In this document: positions 9,030 through 17,105 of the stretch, piece after piece | Layout: each line of letters begins with the position of its first letter | Position numbering within the stretch: the first letter of the stretch is position 1 | DNA from: a bacterium | Lineage (GTDB): Bacteria; UBP4; UBA4092; JAOAEQ01 | Assembly: GCA_026416715.1 (NCBI GenBank) | Contig: JAOAEQ010000001.1 | Location: 62,001-126,000, forward strand | Direction of reading: 5' to 3' | DNA length: 64,000 nt | Program-made: the position numbers and the translations under genes | The notes under the pieces: model-generated | Database searches by the model: none | The model's input: the letters and a program-made list of their open reading frames with translations, nothing else | Told to the model about the DNA's origin: nothing

Positions 9030-10706
9030 TTATTCTTCTTTAGTTACACGGAGTACCTCTTCAATAGTAGTTAATCCCGCACAAACTTTTTGCCAACCGT
9101 CATCTCGTAACGTTTTCATATTTTTAGTTAATGCCTGCCGTTTGATTTGGCCCGCCGTCGCATGGTGTACAATCATATCTCGAATATCATCATCTACCAA
9201 TAATAACTCAAATATCCCCATTCGCCCGCGATACCCGGTTTTTTTGCAAAATTCACACCCTTTCCCGCGATATACCCGGTTGGTCTGGTATTGGGCAAAA
9301 TATTCTTCAATATCTTTTCGGTCAACAATCTGTTCTTCTTTACAATGCTCACAAATACGGCGGACTAACCGTTGCGCCATAATTCCTTCTACTGACGAAG
9401 CGACTAAATACGGTTCAATTCCCATATCAATCAAGCGGGTTATTGAACTCGCCGCATCGTTGGTATGTAAGGTGCTAAATACGAGATGACCGGTTAACGC
9501 TGACCGAATTGCGATATCTGCCGTATCCCGGTCGCGAATTTCTCCAACCATAATAATATCCGGATCGTGTCGAAGTATTGAACGAAGCCCTTGTGCGAAA
9601 TCAAACCCTATTTTCGGTTTTGTTGGAATTTGAAGTATCCCTTTTAATTGATATTCAACCGGATCTTCAATCGTAATAATTTTTTTATCATCTGAATTGA
9701 TTTCCGCTAATGCCGCATATAGCGTGGTTGATTTTCCACTGCCGGTCGGACCAGTAACAAGAATTATTCCATGCGGCCGGTCAATTAACTTCCGGAATCC
9801 GGCATAGGACTGTTCATCCATGCCCAAATCTTCCAAACCGAGAAAAATCGCACTCCGGTCTAACAAACGCAGAACAACACTTTCACCGTGAATTCCCGGA
9901 ATTATCGAAACGCGAACATCAATTTCTTTATCGCCAGCCCGTAATTTAATTCTACCGTCTTGTGGCAACCGTTTTTCGGCAATATTAAGTTCTGCCATAA
10001 TCTTGATGCGCGAGATAATCGCATGCTGAAATAACTTTATTTTCGGCGGCGTTACCGCAGAATGCAGTATCCCATCTATTCGATAGCGAACGCGAAGTTC
10101 ATCTTCAAACGGTTCGATATGGATATCACTTGCTCGGTCGCGAACAGCTTCTAAAATAATCTGGTTAACAAATTGTACCAACGATGCATCTTCAACCATT
10201 TCCAACGATTCTCCGTTTTCCTCTCCAGCGCCCGGTAATACTTCAAGATTCTGCCCGCTTTCTTGCAGCAGTTGGTCCATACTTTCCGCACCAATACCAT
10301 AGTATTTCTTTAATAACCGGTCGATTTCATTCGAATTACCTACAACAGGCTGGACATCGCAATCTAAGAGAACGCGGAGTTCATCTACTGCTTTCAGATT
10401 AAGTGGATCAGAAGTCGCTATAACGAGGGTGCCATTAGTTCGTTTTATAGGAAGCAGCTTTTTCCGCATGGCAATTTTTGCCGGCACGGAATTGATAGTA
10501 TTCTGGTCAATACTTATTTGACTTAAATCTACATATTCTAATCCTAAAAATTCTGCTACCGCACGTAATAACGTTGATTCAGAAATCAGTCCAAGTCGGA
10601 GTAACGCTTGACTAATATGTTCTCCTGAAGACTTCGCAGCATTTTGTGCGATGGACAACTGTTCCTGGGTGATTAATTTTTTTTCGAGCAACGTTTGTTC
10701 TAGCAT
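9030..10706 (-). CDS. gspE: Type II secretion ATPase GspE
   Basis: Cytoplasmic hexameric ATPase of 558 residues that powers pseudopilus extension. An N-terminal GspE_N/MshEN-like domain (about residues 1-145) is followed by the secretion NTPase core. The core has Walker A G-P-T-G-S-G-K-S-T near residue 320, the Asp box and Walker B region I-L-R-H-D-P-D-I-I-M-V-G-E-I-R-D, and the His box L-H-T-N-D-A-A. A four-Cys zinc module is intact: C-E-H-C near residue 449 and C-E-F-C-K-K-T-G-Y-R-G-R near residue 482. It is the first gene of the secretion operon. No clear Shine-Dalgarno precedes the ATG. Confidence 0.95.
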   Translation of the reverse strand: MLEQTLLEKKLITQEQLSIAQNAAKSSGEHISQALLRLGLISESTLLRAVAEFLGLEYVDLSQISIDQNTINSVPAKIAMRKKLLPIKRTNGTLVIATSDPLNLKAVDELRVLLDCDVQPVVGNSNEIDRLLKKYYGIGAESMDQLLQESGQNLEVLPGAGEENGESLEMVEDASLVQFVNQIILEAVRDRASDIHIEPFEDELRVRYRIDGILHSAVTPPKIKLFQHAIISRIKIMAELNIAEKRLPQDGRIKLRAGDKEIDVRVSIIPGIHGESVVLRLLDRSAIFLGLEDLGMDEQSYAGFRKLIDRPHGIILVTGPTGSGKSTTLYAALAEINSDDKKIITIEDPVEYQLKGILQIPTKPKIGFDFAQGLRSILRHDPDIIMVGEIRDRDTADIAIRSALTGHLVFSTLHTNDAASSITRLIDMGIEPYLVASSVEGIMAQRLVRRICEHCKEEQIVDRKDIEEYFAQYQTNRVYRGKGCEFCKKTGYRGRMGIFELLLVDDDIRDMIVHHATAGQIKRQALTKNMKTLRDDGWQKVCAGLTTIEEVLRVTKEE

Positions 10707-11015
10707 ATGTTAATATATACGGTATTTTGACCCAGCTATAGCTATTCGACGGAACAAATTTCTACCGAATGGTTAGTTCAATTTTAGTCGTAAGCTAAGA
10801 GGAAACAAATATCTCTTAATTCGTTCATTCCGCTTTGCTTCTACCCGTCTTCAGTTGAGGTTTCTTTCCGATTTATCAGGAGTATTCACTAACCATGACA
10901 TCGAAGACTTCGCCCCCGGTTAACCTTTGTTACTGCAGTATTTGGTACCTTGTGGTAAAAAAACACCTATCCTGTAGTTTTGGTTGGTTTGAAGTCTTCG
11001 ATATCTCAGTTTTCC
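10707..11015. other. Intergenic region upstream of gspE with a spaced inverted repeat
   Basis: About 309 bp without a credible gene, lying between the 3' end of the sigma-factor operon and gspE. A 12-bp inverted repeat has arms 10900-10911 and 10991-11002, each itself nearly palindromic around GAAGACTTC, with 79 bp between them. The promoter of the secretion operon should lie here, but I could not single out a convincing one. Confidence 0.5.
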
Positions 11016-11582
11016 TTAGTTATTGCGAGTTCGCCCGCCGCCGCTGTCTCGATTACCACGACCACCAAAACCACCTCGAGCGCCACCGAATCCCATACCA
11101 CCCATACCTAAACCCTGAGTAATAACGCCATTGAGGGTTAACTGCGCTTCTTGCTGGATAGTTAATACTGATTTTAAATTTGTTTCTAGCTCTTCAGTTT
11201 TCTTTTTGATTTCAGCAGCTTTCGCTTTGAGCCTATCTAAAGCTTGTTTAATCGCTTTATCCGATGCTTTACCCGATTCCAATAGATCGCGGAGATCCTG
11301 CCGTAATGGTTGTAATTCCTGCATCGAGCTAAACCGATAACTGATTAGCGCTTCGATTTTCGGCATAATCACTTTCGCTTCGTCTGCGGTTAGTTTAACA
11401 TTTGTGGTTGACCGTTCAATCATTCTCGCTTGAAATTGCGCAGGGTCAAATCCGCCCGGTCCGGGACGCTGAGTTTCGCTCGGTGGTGGTGGCGGCTCTT
11501 GCGCCATAACCAGCACAACCCCAATGAATAGACTGACGACTAAAACACTGGTTAAAACTTTTATGGTTCTATTACATTTCAT
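11016..11582 (-). CDS. Secreted helical LTxxQ-like protein with Gly-rich tail
   Basis: Predicted exported protein of 188 residues. The ATG at 11582 (M-K-C-N-R-T-I) has an excellent AAGGAG site 6 nt upstream and starts a clean signal peptide ending V-V-L-V-M-A-Q, so I prefer it to an upstream in-frame ATG. After a Pro-rich linker comes a helical, charged middle with L-T-A-D-E-A-K-V and L-T-I-Q-Q-E-A-Q-L, similar to the LTxxQ motifs of Spy/CpxP/ZraP-type periplasmic proteins. The last 35 residues are Gly/Arg-rich. It ends the ECF sigma operon, which suggests a sensory or chaperone role in the envelope. The family match is by pattern only. Confidence 0.6.
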   Translation of the reverse strand: MKCNRTIKVLTSVLVVSLFIGVVLVMAQEPPPPPSETQRPGPGGFDPAQFQARMIERSTTNVKLTADEAKVIMPKIEALISYRFSSMQELQPLRQDLRDLLESGKASDKAIKQALDRLKAKAAEIKKKTEELETNLKSVLTIQQEAQLTLNGVITQGLGMGGMGFGGARGGFGGRGNRDSGGGRTRNN

Positions 11583-11673
11583 AACGTTCTCCTTATTACA
11601 AGGTAGCGGAAATCCGAAGTACATAAGTTATCTCATAACCTTGCACCTCGTCCCTACCGTCTGGTATTGAATT

Positions 11674-12153
11674 TTACCGTGGAGGTGGGGGCAAAAAATC
11701 TCGGGATGGCGGTGGCAAAAACCGTCTGGTGGTATCATTTCCTAATCGTTGCCGCCGTTCCATCTCGAATTTCTTCCGCTCCATCTCCATTTTATCTCGA
11801 AACTGTTTATATTTAACCTTCTGTTCCGGGGTTAAGACCGACTCGATTTGGGTTTCCACCTCCTTCCGAATAGAATTTGCCTTCTCCCGGAACGGAGCTA
11901 ATTCTTGTTCAATCCGTTTCCGATTCGCTTCGAGAATATTTTCAATTTTATTCACTTGTTCTGGAGTTAAGTTTAGCTGCTGTTTCAAATCAGTTATAAA
12001 ATTTTGCGGTCTAGGTGGTGGTCCACCTCGTCCACGACGACGCTGTTCCATTTCATAGCGCTGATATACTTGTCCGCTAAGGAACCCTAAAACATCTCCA
12101 ATTAAAAACACTGCTATGATAAATACAATCCATTTAAGTTTAGGATTTGCCAT
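11674..12153 (-). CDS. Membrane-anchored Spy/CpxP-like (LTPEQ) periplasmic protein
   Basis: Protein of 159 residues with one N-terminal membrane anchor (residues 6-28), a short R/G/P linker and a helical domain. Two canonical L-T-P-E-Q motifs (about residues 61 and 108) define the Spy/CpxP/periplasmic metal-sensor group. The C-terminus is Arg/Pro-rich. The gene abuts the anti-sigma gene upstream (adjacent coordinates, no gap). Such proteins often modulate anti-sigma factors in response to envelope stress or metals. That role is inferred from position here. Confidence 0.72.
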   Translation of the reverse strand: MANPKLKWIVFIIAVFLIGDVLGFLSGQVYQRYEMEQRRRGRGGPPPRPQNFITDLKQQLNLTPEQVNKIENILEANRKRIEQELAPFREKANSIRKEVETQIESVLTPEQKVKYKQFRDKMEMERKKFEMERRQRLGNDTTRRFLPPPSRDFLPPPPR

Positions 12154-12621
12154 TTAGCTTGCTCCTTCCGTTTTCGTCTCGGAAGATGGAATAAGGATTT
12201 CTAACCCACTGCTCGCAGATAATTCAGTATCTTTGGTTAGATAACTATCAAGAGAAATATCAGTCTTTTCCCCAGGAGTTAGATATGACTGGGCAATGAA
12301 AACGAAAAATATCACTACGACTACCGTAGCTAATGCCGGAAGTGGGTTCGGTAACCATTTGAGAATTCGTTCATCTTCCCAAACATGGAGTGGTTGAAAC
12401 TGTTCAGTGCGTAATCTGTGAGAGATGGTTTGCCAGAGTTCAGGTTCCGGAGTTAATTCTGATTCTTCAGTATATACCTTATGGATTTTCTGCCATGCAG
12501 TAAGTTTATCGCGACATAGCGCGCATTCCGATAGATGTCGTTCAATCTTCCGACGTTTAGTTTCGGATAGTTCATTATCTACATATGCGGATAGATTTTT
12601 CAACCAATATTGATGTTTCAT
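12154..12621 (-). CDS. Zinc-finger anti-sigma factor (zf-HC2 type)
   Basis: Single-pass anti-sigma factor of 155 residues. The cytoplasmic N-terminus has the ASD/zf-HC2 signature: L-S-A-Y-V-D-N-E-L, then H-L-S-E-C-A-L-C near residue 29, giving the H-x3-C-x2-C zinc site. A transmembrane helix follows near residues 92-112 (A-L-A-T-V-V-V-V-I-F-F-V-F-I-A), and a short periplasmic tail. It lies 15 bp after the ECF sigma gene, the usual arrangement for a sigma/anti-sigma pair. Confidence 0.88.
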   Translation of the reverse strand: MKHQYWLKNLSAYVDNELSETKRRKIERHLSECALCRDKLTAWQKIHKVYTEESELTPEPELWQTISHRLRTEQFQPLHVWEDERILKWLPNPLPALATVVVVIFFVFIAQSYLTPGEKTDISLDSYLTKDTELSASSGLEILIPSSETKTEGAS

Positions 12622-12636
12622 AATGTAAGTTTAATC

Positions 12637-13227
12637 CTATGTCTTTATTTCATTATAAATCTCGGATAATTCCTGCTGGAGTAATTCGCGTGCGCGAAAT
12701 ATTCGGGATTTAACCGTTCCAATCCGAACGCCAAGAATTTGTCCGATTTCTGCGTAACTTAACTCTTCAATTTCGTTAAGATAAAACGTTTCAGCGAACT
12801 CCTCCGGTAATCGGTTAATCGCCTCTATAATCTTTTGACGTAATTCCCTCGTTGTATGTTCCTGTTCAGGATTTGGTTTTGTGTCCGGAATCCGTTCGAG
12901 GACGAATTCGTTTTCCGGAGACTCATGATCTTGTAAGGTATATATCACCGGACGATGCCTGCGTTGTCGCAGCATATCCCGGCATTGATTTATGGTTATC
13001 CGATATAGCCAGGTAGATATTTTCGACTGAACTTGAAAATTCTTTAGCCCACGAAACGCTTTAATAAATATTTCCTGGACCGCGTCGTTAGCCCACTCTT
13101 TATCTCTTAATAGTCGGCAGGATAAGGTATATACCTGACTAGAATATTTCTGATAGAACTCAGTATACGCGGATTCGTCGCCCGCCTGACATCGTTGAAT
13201 TAATTCTCGTTCCTTGGAGGTTTTCAA
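12637..13227 (-). CDS. ECF RNA polymerase sigma factor (RpoE-like)
   Basis: Extracytoplasmic-function sigma factor of 196 residues. Region 2 is clear (Y-T-L-S-C-R-L-L-R-D-K-E-W-A-N-D-A-V-Q-E then I-F-I-K-A-F-R-G-L; W-L-Y-R-I-T-I-N-Q-C-R-D). Region 4 ends with L-P-E-E-F-A-E-T-F-Y-L, then L-S-Y-A-E-I-G-Q-I-L-G-V-R-I-G-T-V-K-S-R-I-F-R-A. It heads a four-gene operon with its anti-sigma factor and two LTxxQ-type proteins. A matching ECF promoter lies 30 bp upstream, and another faces the efflux operon, so it is probably autoregulated. Confidence 0.94.
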   Translation of the reverse strand: MKTSKERELIQRCQAGDESAYTEFYQKYSSQVYTLSCRLLRDKEWANDAVQEIFIKAFRGLKNFQVQSKISTWLYRITINQCRDMLRQRRHRPVIYTLQDHESPENEFVLERIPDTKPNPEQEHTTRELRQKIIEAINRLPEEFAETFYLNEIEELSYAEIGQILGVRIGTVKSRIFRARELLQQELSEIYNEIKT

Positions 13228-13256
13228 TGCCGCTTTCTTTCCCTTATTTAATGTTA

Positions 13257-13282
13257 GACGAAATATTCCTGTCTTTGGTTCC
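13257..13282 (-). promoter_or_regulatory. ECF-type promoter of the sigma-factor operon
   Basis: Read on the minus strand: GGAAC (-35) at 13282-13278, a 17-bp spacer, then CGTC (-10) at 13260-13257. This is the classic group-IV sigma promoter pattern, and it lies 30 bp before the sigma gene start. Confidence 0.75.
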
Positions 13283-13367
13283 GGTAAAATAAGGCTAATT
13301 CCGCTACCAAATAAGCCCGGATCGCAGGTAAAGGAACATTTTCAGTTATAAATCTAGTCTGAGTTAG

Positions 13368-13393
13368 GGAACAATTATAAAAATAGATTCGTC
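13368..13393 (+). promoter_or_regulatory. ECF-type promoter of the tolC-macAB efflux operon
   Basis: GGAAC (-35) at 13368-13372, a 17-bp spacer and CGTC (-10) at 13390-13393, 80 bp before the GTG start of the TolC-like gene. It is identical in both boxes and spacer length to the divergent promoter of the sigma operon. Confidence 0.75.
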
Positions 13394-13472
13394 AAAATAG
13401 ATAATTTCGTTAAAAAAACAAATTCGATATACCTATACCAATATAGAGTTATAAGTCTAAGGAGTTCATTCA

Positions 13473-14723
13473 GTGAAACGACATGTTCTCTTTGTTATAC
13501 TCATGATTTTCTCAGCCGGATTTTATTCAAGTGGAGAAGGAACAAAACTATCCTTATCCGATTGTTTGGAAATAGCTCAAAAGAAACATCCATCCTTAAT
13601 TAGCGCTAAAGAAGCAATTACCATAGCCACTGCTCAACAAAAACAAACTATCTCCGCTTACTATCCACAGGTCAATGTTACCGCTCAATATAATCGAAAA
13701 GAAGTAGCTGAAACTAGTTCTGATGATGCATATGCCGGTTCTGCATCAGTTGCTCAACTTATCTATGATTTCGGGGTTACTCCGGCATTGATACGTCAGG
13801 CAAATGAGAATATTAATTTAAAACTAATCAACTACCTTGATACTGAATTATCTATATTTCTTAATGTGAAAACTGCTTATTATTCAGTGTTAGAGACACA
13901 AGAACTGGTAGCTATTGCCAAGGAATCGTTGGATAATGCGAAATTGCATTTAAAATTAGCTGAAAAATCTTACACCGTTGGAAAAGGAACAAAACTGGAT
14001 GTAATGAAAGCAGAAGTTGCGGTTGCAAATGCAGAATTAACTCTAGTTACTGCACTTAATAATCAAAAAATTGCTATTAGTACATTATTTAATGCCATGG
14101 GAGTAGAACCGAATACGGACGAACCCATCGAATTAATAGAAACGCTATTTTCCCCGATAACGACTGCATTATCAACGTTCATTACGCAAGCGCTACAAAA
14201 CCGACCTGATGTTCAAAGTCTAATCCATCAGCGAAAACAACTCCAAGCGAGTCTCTTGATTGCTGAACGCGGTCATTTACCGACGATTTCAGCTTCCGGA
14301 AGTTATAACCTATCGGGAAACGAGTTTCCGTTAACTGAATCGTGGACTGCTACACTTGGGCTGAACTTTTCGTTATATGACGGCTCTAAGAAAGAAGGGA
14401 AGATCGCAGAAGCTAAATCTGCTCTTCGTCAATTGACTGCGCAAGAGCAGAAAATGATACAGGATATCCAGCTAGAAGTAACCACGAATTATTTAAATAC
14501 GAAAAGCGAGCAGGAAAAAATCAATGCGGCACAAAAACTGGTTGACCAAGCTAAAGAGTCGCTCCGTCTTGCTACCAGTAGATATGAAAATGGTTTAGGT
14601 TCTATTCTCGATTTAACCGATGCACAGGTTGCGTATCGAGATGCGCGAGTTAGTCTGGCGCAAGCGATTTATGCGGCGCAGAGATCGTATGCGCAGCTAC
14701 AAAAATCTATCGGACAAAAATAA
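13473..14723 (+). CDS. TolC-family outer-membrane efflux channel
   Basis: Outer-membrane channel protein of 416 residues. It starts at GTG with AAGGAG 8 nt upstream and has a signal peptide of about 20 residues. The mature part begins L-S-L-S-D-C-L-E-I-A-Q-K-K-H-P-S, the usual first motif of outer-membrane efflux proteins. Two long helical repeats carry A-Y-Y-S-V-L-E-T-Q-E-L, A-E-K-S-Y-T-V-G-K-G-T-K-L-D-V near the middle and A-T-S-R-Y-E-N-G-L-G-S-I-L-D-L near the end. It is first in an operon with MacA/MacB-like genes, so it most likely forms the outer duct of that pump. Confidence 0.92.
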   Translation: MKRHVLFVILMIFSAGFYSSGEGTKLSLSDCLEIAQKKHPSLISAKEAITIATAQQKQTISAYYPQVNVTAQYNRKEVAETSSDDAYAGSASVAQLIYDFGVTPALIRQANENINLKLINYLDTELSIFLNVKTAYYSVLETQELVAIAKESLDNAKLHLKLAEKSYTVGKGTKLDVMKAEVAVANAELTLVTALNNQKIAISTLFNAMGVEPNTDEPIELIETLFSPITTALSTFITQALQNRPDVQSLIHQRKQLQASLLIAERGHLPTISASGSYNLSGNEFPLTESWTATLGLNFSLYDGSKKEGKIAEAKSALRQLTAQEQKMIQDIQLEVTTNYLNTKSEQEKINAAQKLVDQAKESLRLATSRYENGLGSILDLTDAQVAYRDARVSLAQAIYAAQRSYAQLQKSIGQK

Positions 14724-14764
14724 TCCCTAGAATTCGAGGTAAACAAAGTGAGGAGTATGAGAGA

Positions 14765-16135
14765 ATGAACAAAAAATACTATGCTTGGATTATTGGAATA
14801 ATCATATTTATTCTACTCGGGTATATTGGTTATCATTCATTATTCAGTAAACAGACGACCCCATCATTTAGAACCGTTACGGTTGACCGGGGAGATGTTG
14901 CTGAACTGGTTACCGCAACCGGAAAATTACAAGCTACCATTCAAGTTGATGTTGGAAGCCAAGTTTCAGGAACTATTCAAGCGATATATGTTGATTATAA
15001 TTCTAAGGTTAAAAAAGGTCAACTTATCGCACAGATTGACCCGCGAACATTTCAAACCCAACTCGCGCAAAATAAAGCGAGTTTAACTTCTGCACAAGCT
15101 GCGGAAAAAAGTGCTGTTGCTGCTTGGGAAACGGCGAAAGCTACTGTGGCGAATTTATACGCTTCGTTAACCAGCGCTAAAGCGAATGCACAGAAAGCAA
15201 AAGCTACCCTTGATAATGAAACGCGAAATTATGAACGATATAAAAAACTGCGTGCGGACGATTTAATTTCACAGAGTGATTTAGAAACAGCACAAACCAG
15301 TTTCGAAACTGCACAAGCAAATTTCCATGCCGCCTTAGCGCAAATAGCTTCTATTGAAGCCCAGGTGACAGCAGCAGAATCTGAAGTTCATGCGGCAAAA
15401 GCTAAAATTGATTCTGCTAACGCTGATGTCAGTAAGGCAAAGGCAGCGGTAGAACAATCAGAATTGAACTTGGATTTTACTCGCATTACTGCTCCGGTTA
15501 ACGGCACGGTTATTTCCAAAAATGTTGAAGTTGGGCAGACGGTTGCTGCAAGTCTATCCGCGCCGACTTTGTTTCAGATCGCAGAAGATTTAACCAAAAT
15601 GCAAGTAGTAGCTAGTATCGATGAAGCGGATGTCGGCAGAGTTAAAGAGGGACAGAAAGCAATTTTTACCGTTGATTCTTATCCGGACAAGAAGTTTGAA
15701 GGAACGGTTAGTCAAATCCGCTTTGAACCGATTATAGAATCGAACGTTGTCACCTATCAAGGAATAATAGATGTAGCTAATCCAGACTTAGAACTTAAAC
15801 CGGGGATGACCGCAAGTATTTCATTTGTTGTAGCAGAATCGAAAAATGTACTACGTGTACCTAATGCAGCGTTACAATTCAAACTCGCTACTTCTAGCTC
15901 AACGAAACCGGTATTTAATAGTGATTCTAAAACTGGTAGAGTGTATATCCTTGATGAAAAGAATCAGCCGAAAGAAGTAGTCGTTAAGGTTGGAGTATCT
16001 GACGGTACTAATACGGCAGTTGAAGGAGGACAATTGAAAGAAGGAGACAAGGTTATTGTCGGATATGCAACCCAGAAATCAACCGGTACAACCCCATCGC
16101 GTAGTCTCTTTGGAGGAGGACCACCGCCGCCATAA
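14765..16135 (+). CDS. macA: MacA-like periplasmic adaptor (HlyD family)
   Basis: Membrane-fusion protein of 456 residues. It has an N-terminal membrane anchor (residues 5-28) and a split biotinyl-lipoyl domain (V-G-S-Q-V-S-G-T-I-Q-A-I-Y-V-D-Y-N-S-K-V near 60, R-I-T-A-P-V-N-G-T-V-I-S-K-N-V near 240). Between the halves is an extended Ala-rich coiled coil (about 100-230), longer than in typical MacA. The beta-barrel part carries E-A-D-V-G-R-V-K-E-G-Q-K-A, and the protein ends in a Gly/Pro-rich tail. It bridges the ABC permease and the TolC-like channel encoded beside it. Confidence 0.9.
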   Translation: MNKKYYAWIIGIIIFILLGYIGYHSLFSKQTTPSFRTVTVDRGDVAELVTATGKLQATIQVDVGSQVSGTIQAIYVDYNSKVKKGQLIAQIDPRTFQTQLAQNKASLTSAQAAEKSAVAAWETAKATVANLYASLTSAKANAQKAKATLDNETRNYERYKKLRADDLISQSDLETAQTSFETAQANFHAALAQIASIEAQVTAAESEVHAAKAKIDSANADVSKAKAAVEQSELNLDFTRITAPVNGTVISKNVEVGQTVAASLSAPTLFQIAEDLTKMQVVASIDEADVGRVKEGQKAIFTVDSYPDKKFEGTVSQIRFEPIIESNVVTYQGIIDVANPDLELKPGMTASISFVVAESKNVLRVPNAALQFKLATSSSTKPVFNSDSKTGRVYILDEKNQPKEVVVKVGVSDGTNTAVEGGQLKEGDKVIVGYATQKSTGTTPSRSLFGGGPPPP

Positions 16136-16193
16136 CTAATACTATTACCATCCGGGAACATGAGGTGGGATTGATAAATGTTTTATCTTGTTA

Positions 16194-16221
16194 TTTCGAA
16201 TTTCGATATTCGAAATTCGTA
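16194..16221. repeat. Heptanucleotide tract (4 units) ahead of the ABC ATPase gene
   Basis: Four 7-mers in a row: TTTCGAA, TTTCGAT, ATTCGAA, ATTCGTA. The same bases also form a 10-bp inverted repeat (16197-16206 with 16210-16219). See the window-wide heptamer finding. Confidence 0.75.
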
Positions 16222-16238
16222 TCAATAATTTGACCGTT

Positions 16239-17009
16239 ATGCCGCATCTAATTGAAGTAGACCGTTTAACCAAAATATATCAACTAGGTGAAGTGCAGGT
16301 ACATGCGCTTCGTGGAATTAATGTTCAAATCGATACCGGTGAATTTGTTGCCATCATGGGCCCTTCCGGTTCAGGAAAATCAACGTTCATGAATATTCTT
16401 GGTTGTTTAGACCAACCGACAACCGGAAAGTACCGACTTGATGGCACCGATGTTTCCCAGTTAACTCGGAATGCATTAGCTGAAATTAGAAATAAACGAA
16501 TTGGGTTTGTATTTCAGCAGTTTAATTTATTATCGCGTACCACCGCGTTAGAAAATGTCGAACTCCCATTGCTATATAATGGTACTACTAACAAAGAACG
16601 ATATGACCGGGCGATGCATGCTTTGGAAATTGTCGGATTACACGAGCGCGCCTATCATTATCCGAACCAACTTTCCGGCGGACAACAGCAACGAGTAGCT
16701 ATTGCGCGCGCCTTAGTTAATTCTCCATCGATTATTCTAGCTGATGAACCAACCGGTAATCTTGATTCTCGGACAAGTATTGAAATTATGGGAATATTCC
16801 AAAAGTTGAATAGTCAAAATCATATCACCATCGTTATTGTTACCCATGAACGTGATATTGCCCAGTATGCCCAACGGGTTGTTTATTTTAAAGACGGTAA
16901 AATTAAATATGATAAACCGGTAGATGAGCATCTTGATGCAGTAACCGTTCTTGAACAGATGCCGGCATCGACCGATGACGAAATGGAGTTACCGGTCAGT
17001 AACAGGTAA
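16239..17009 (+). CDS. ABC transporter ATPase, MacB/LolD type
   Basis: ATPase subunit of about 256 residues for the adjacent permease. Walker A is G-P-S-G-S-G-K-S-T, the Q-loop is F-V-F-Q-Q-F-N-L-L, the ABC signature is [14 protein letters not shown], and Walker B is [12 protein letters not shown]. The switch His lies in V-T-H-E-R. The ATG at 16239 ([14 protein letters not shown]) starts the family consensus. A longer TTG start would translate the heptamer tract and is unlikely. In classic MacB, ATPase and permease are one chain; here they are separate genes. Confidence 0.93.
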   Translation: MPHLIEVDRLTKIYQLGEVQVHALRGINVQIDTGEFVAIMGPSGSGKSTFMNILGCLDQPTTGKYRLDGTDVSQLTRNALAEIRNKRIGFVFQQFNLLSRTTALENVELPLLYNGTTNKERYDRAMHALEIVGLHERAYHYPNQLSGGQQQRVAIARALVNSPSIILADEPTGNLDSRTSIEIMGIFQKLNSQNHITIVIVTHERDIAQYAQRVVYFKDGKIKYDKPVDEHLDAVTVLEQMPASTDDEMELPVSNR

Positions 17010-17105
17010 AAAGCTATGGTTAGGGTTATGATATCCGTATCGGTAAAAAAGTACGTTGTTCGGATTTAACAATACAATAATACGCAGATTATACTTATAA
17101 TTAAT

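Noticed and set aside
10895-11122. A 75-codon plus-strand frame between gspE and the LTxxQ gene
   Set aside because: Overlaps the 3' end of a supported gene on the other strand and lacks features.
16188-16238. Extended TTG start for the ABC ATPase
   Set aside because: It would translate the heptamer tract; the ATG at 16239 begins the family consensus.
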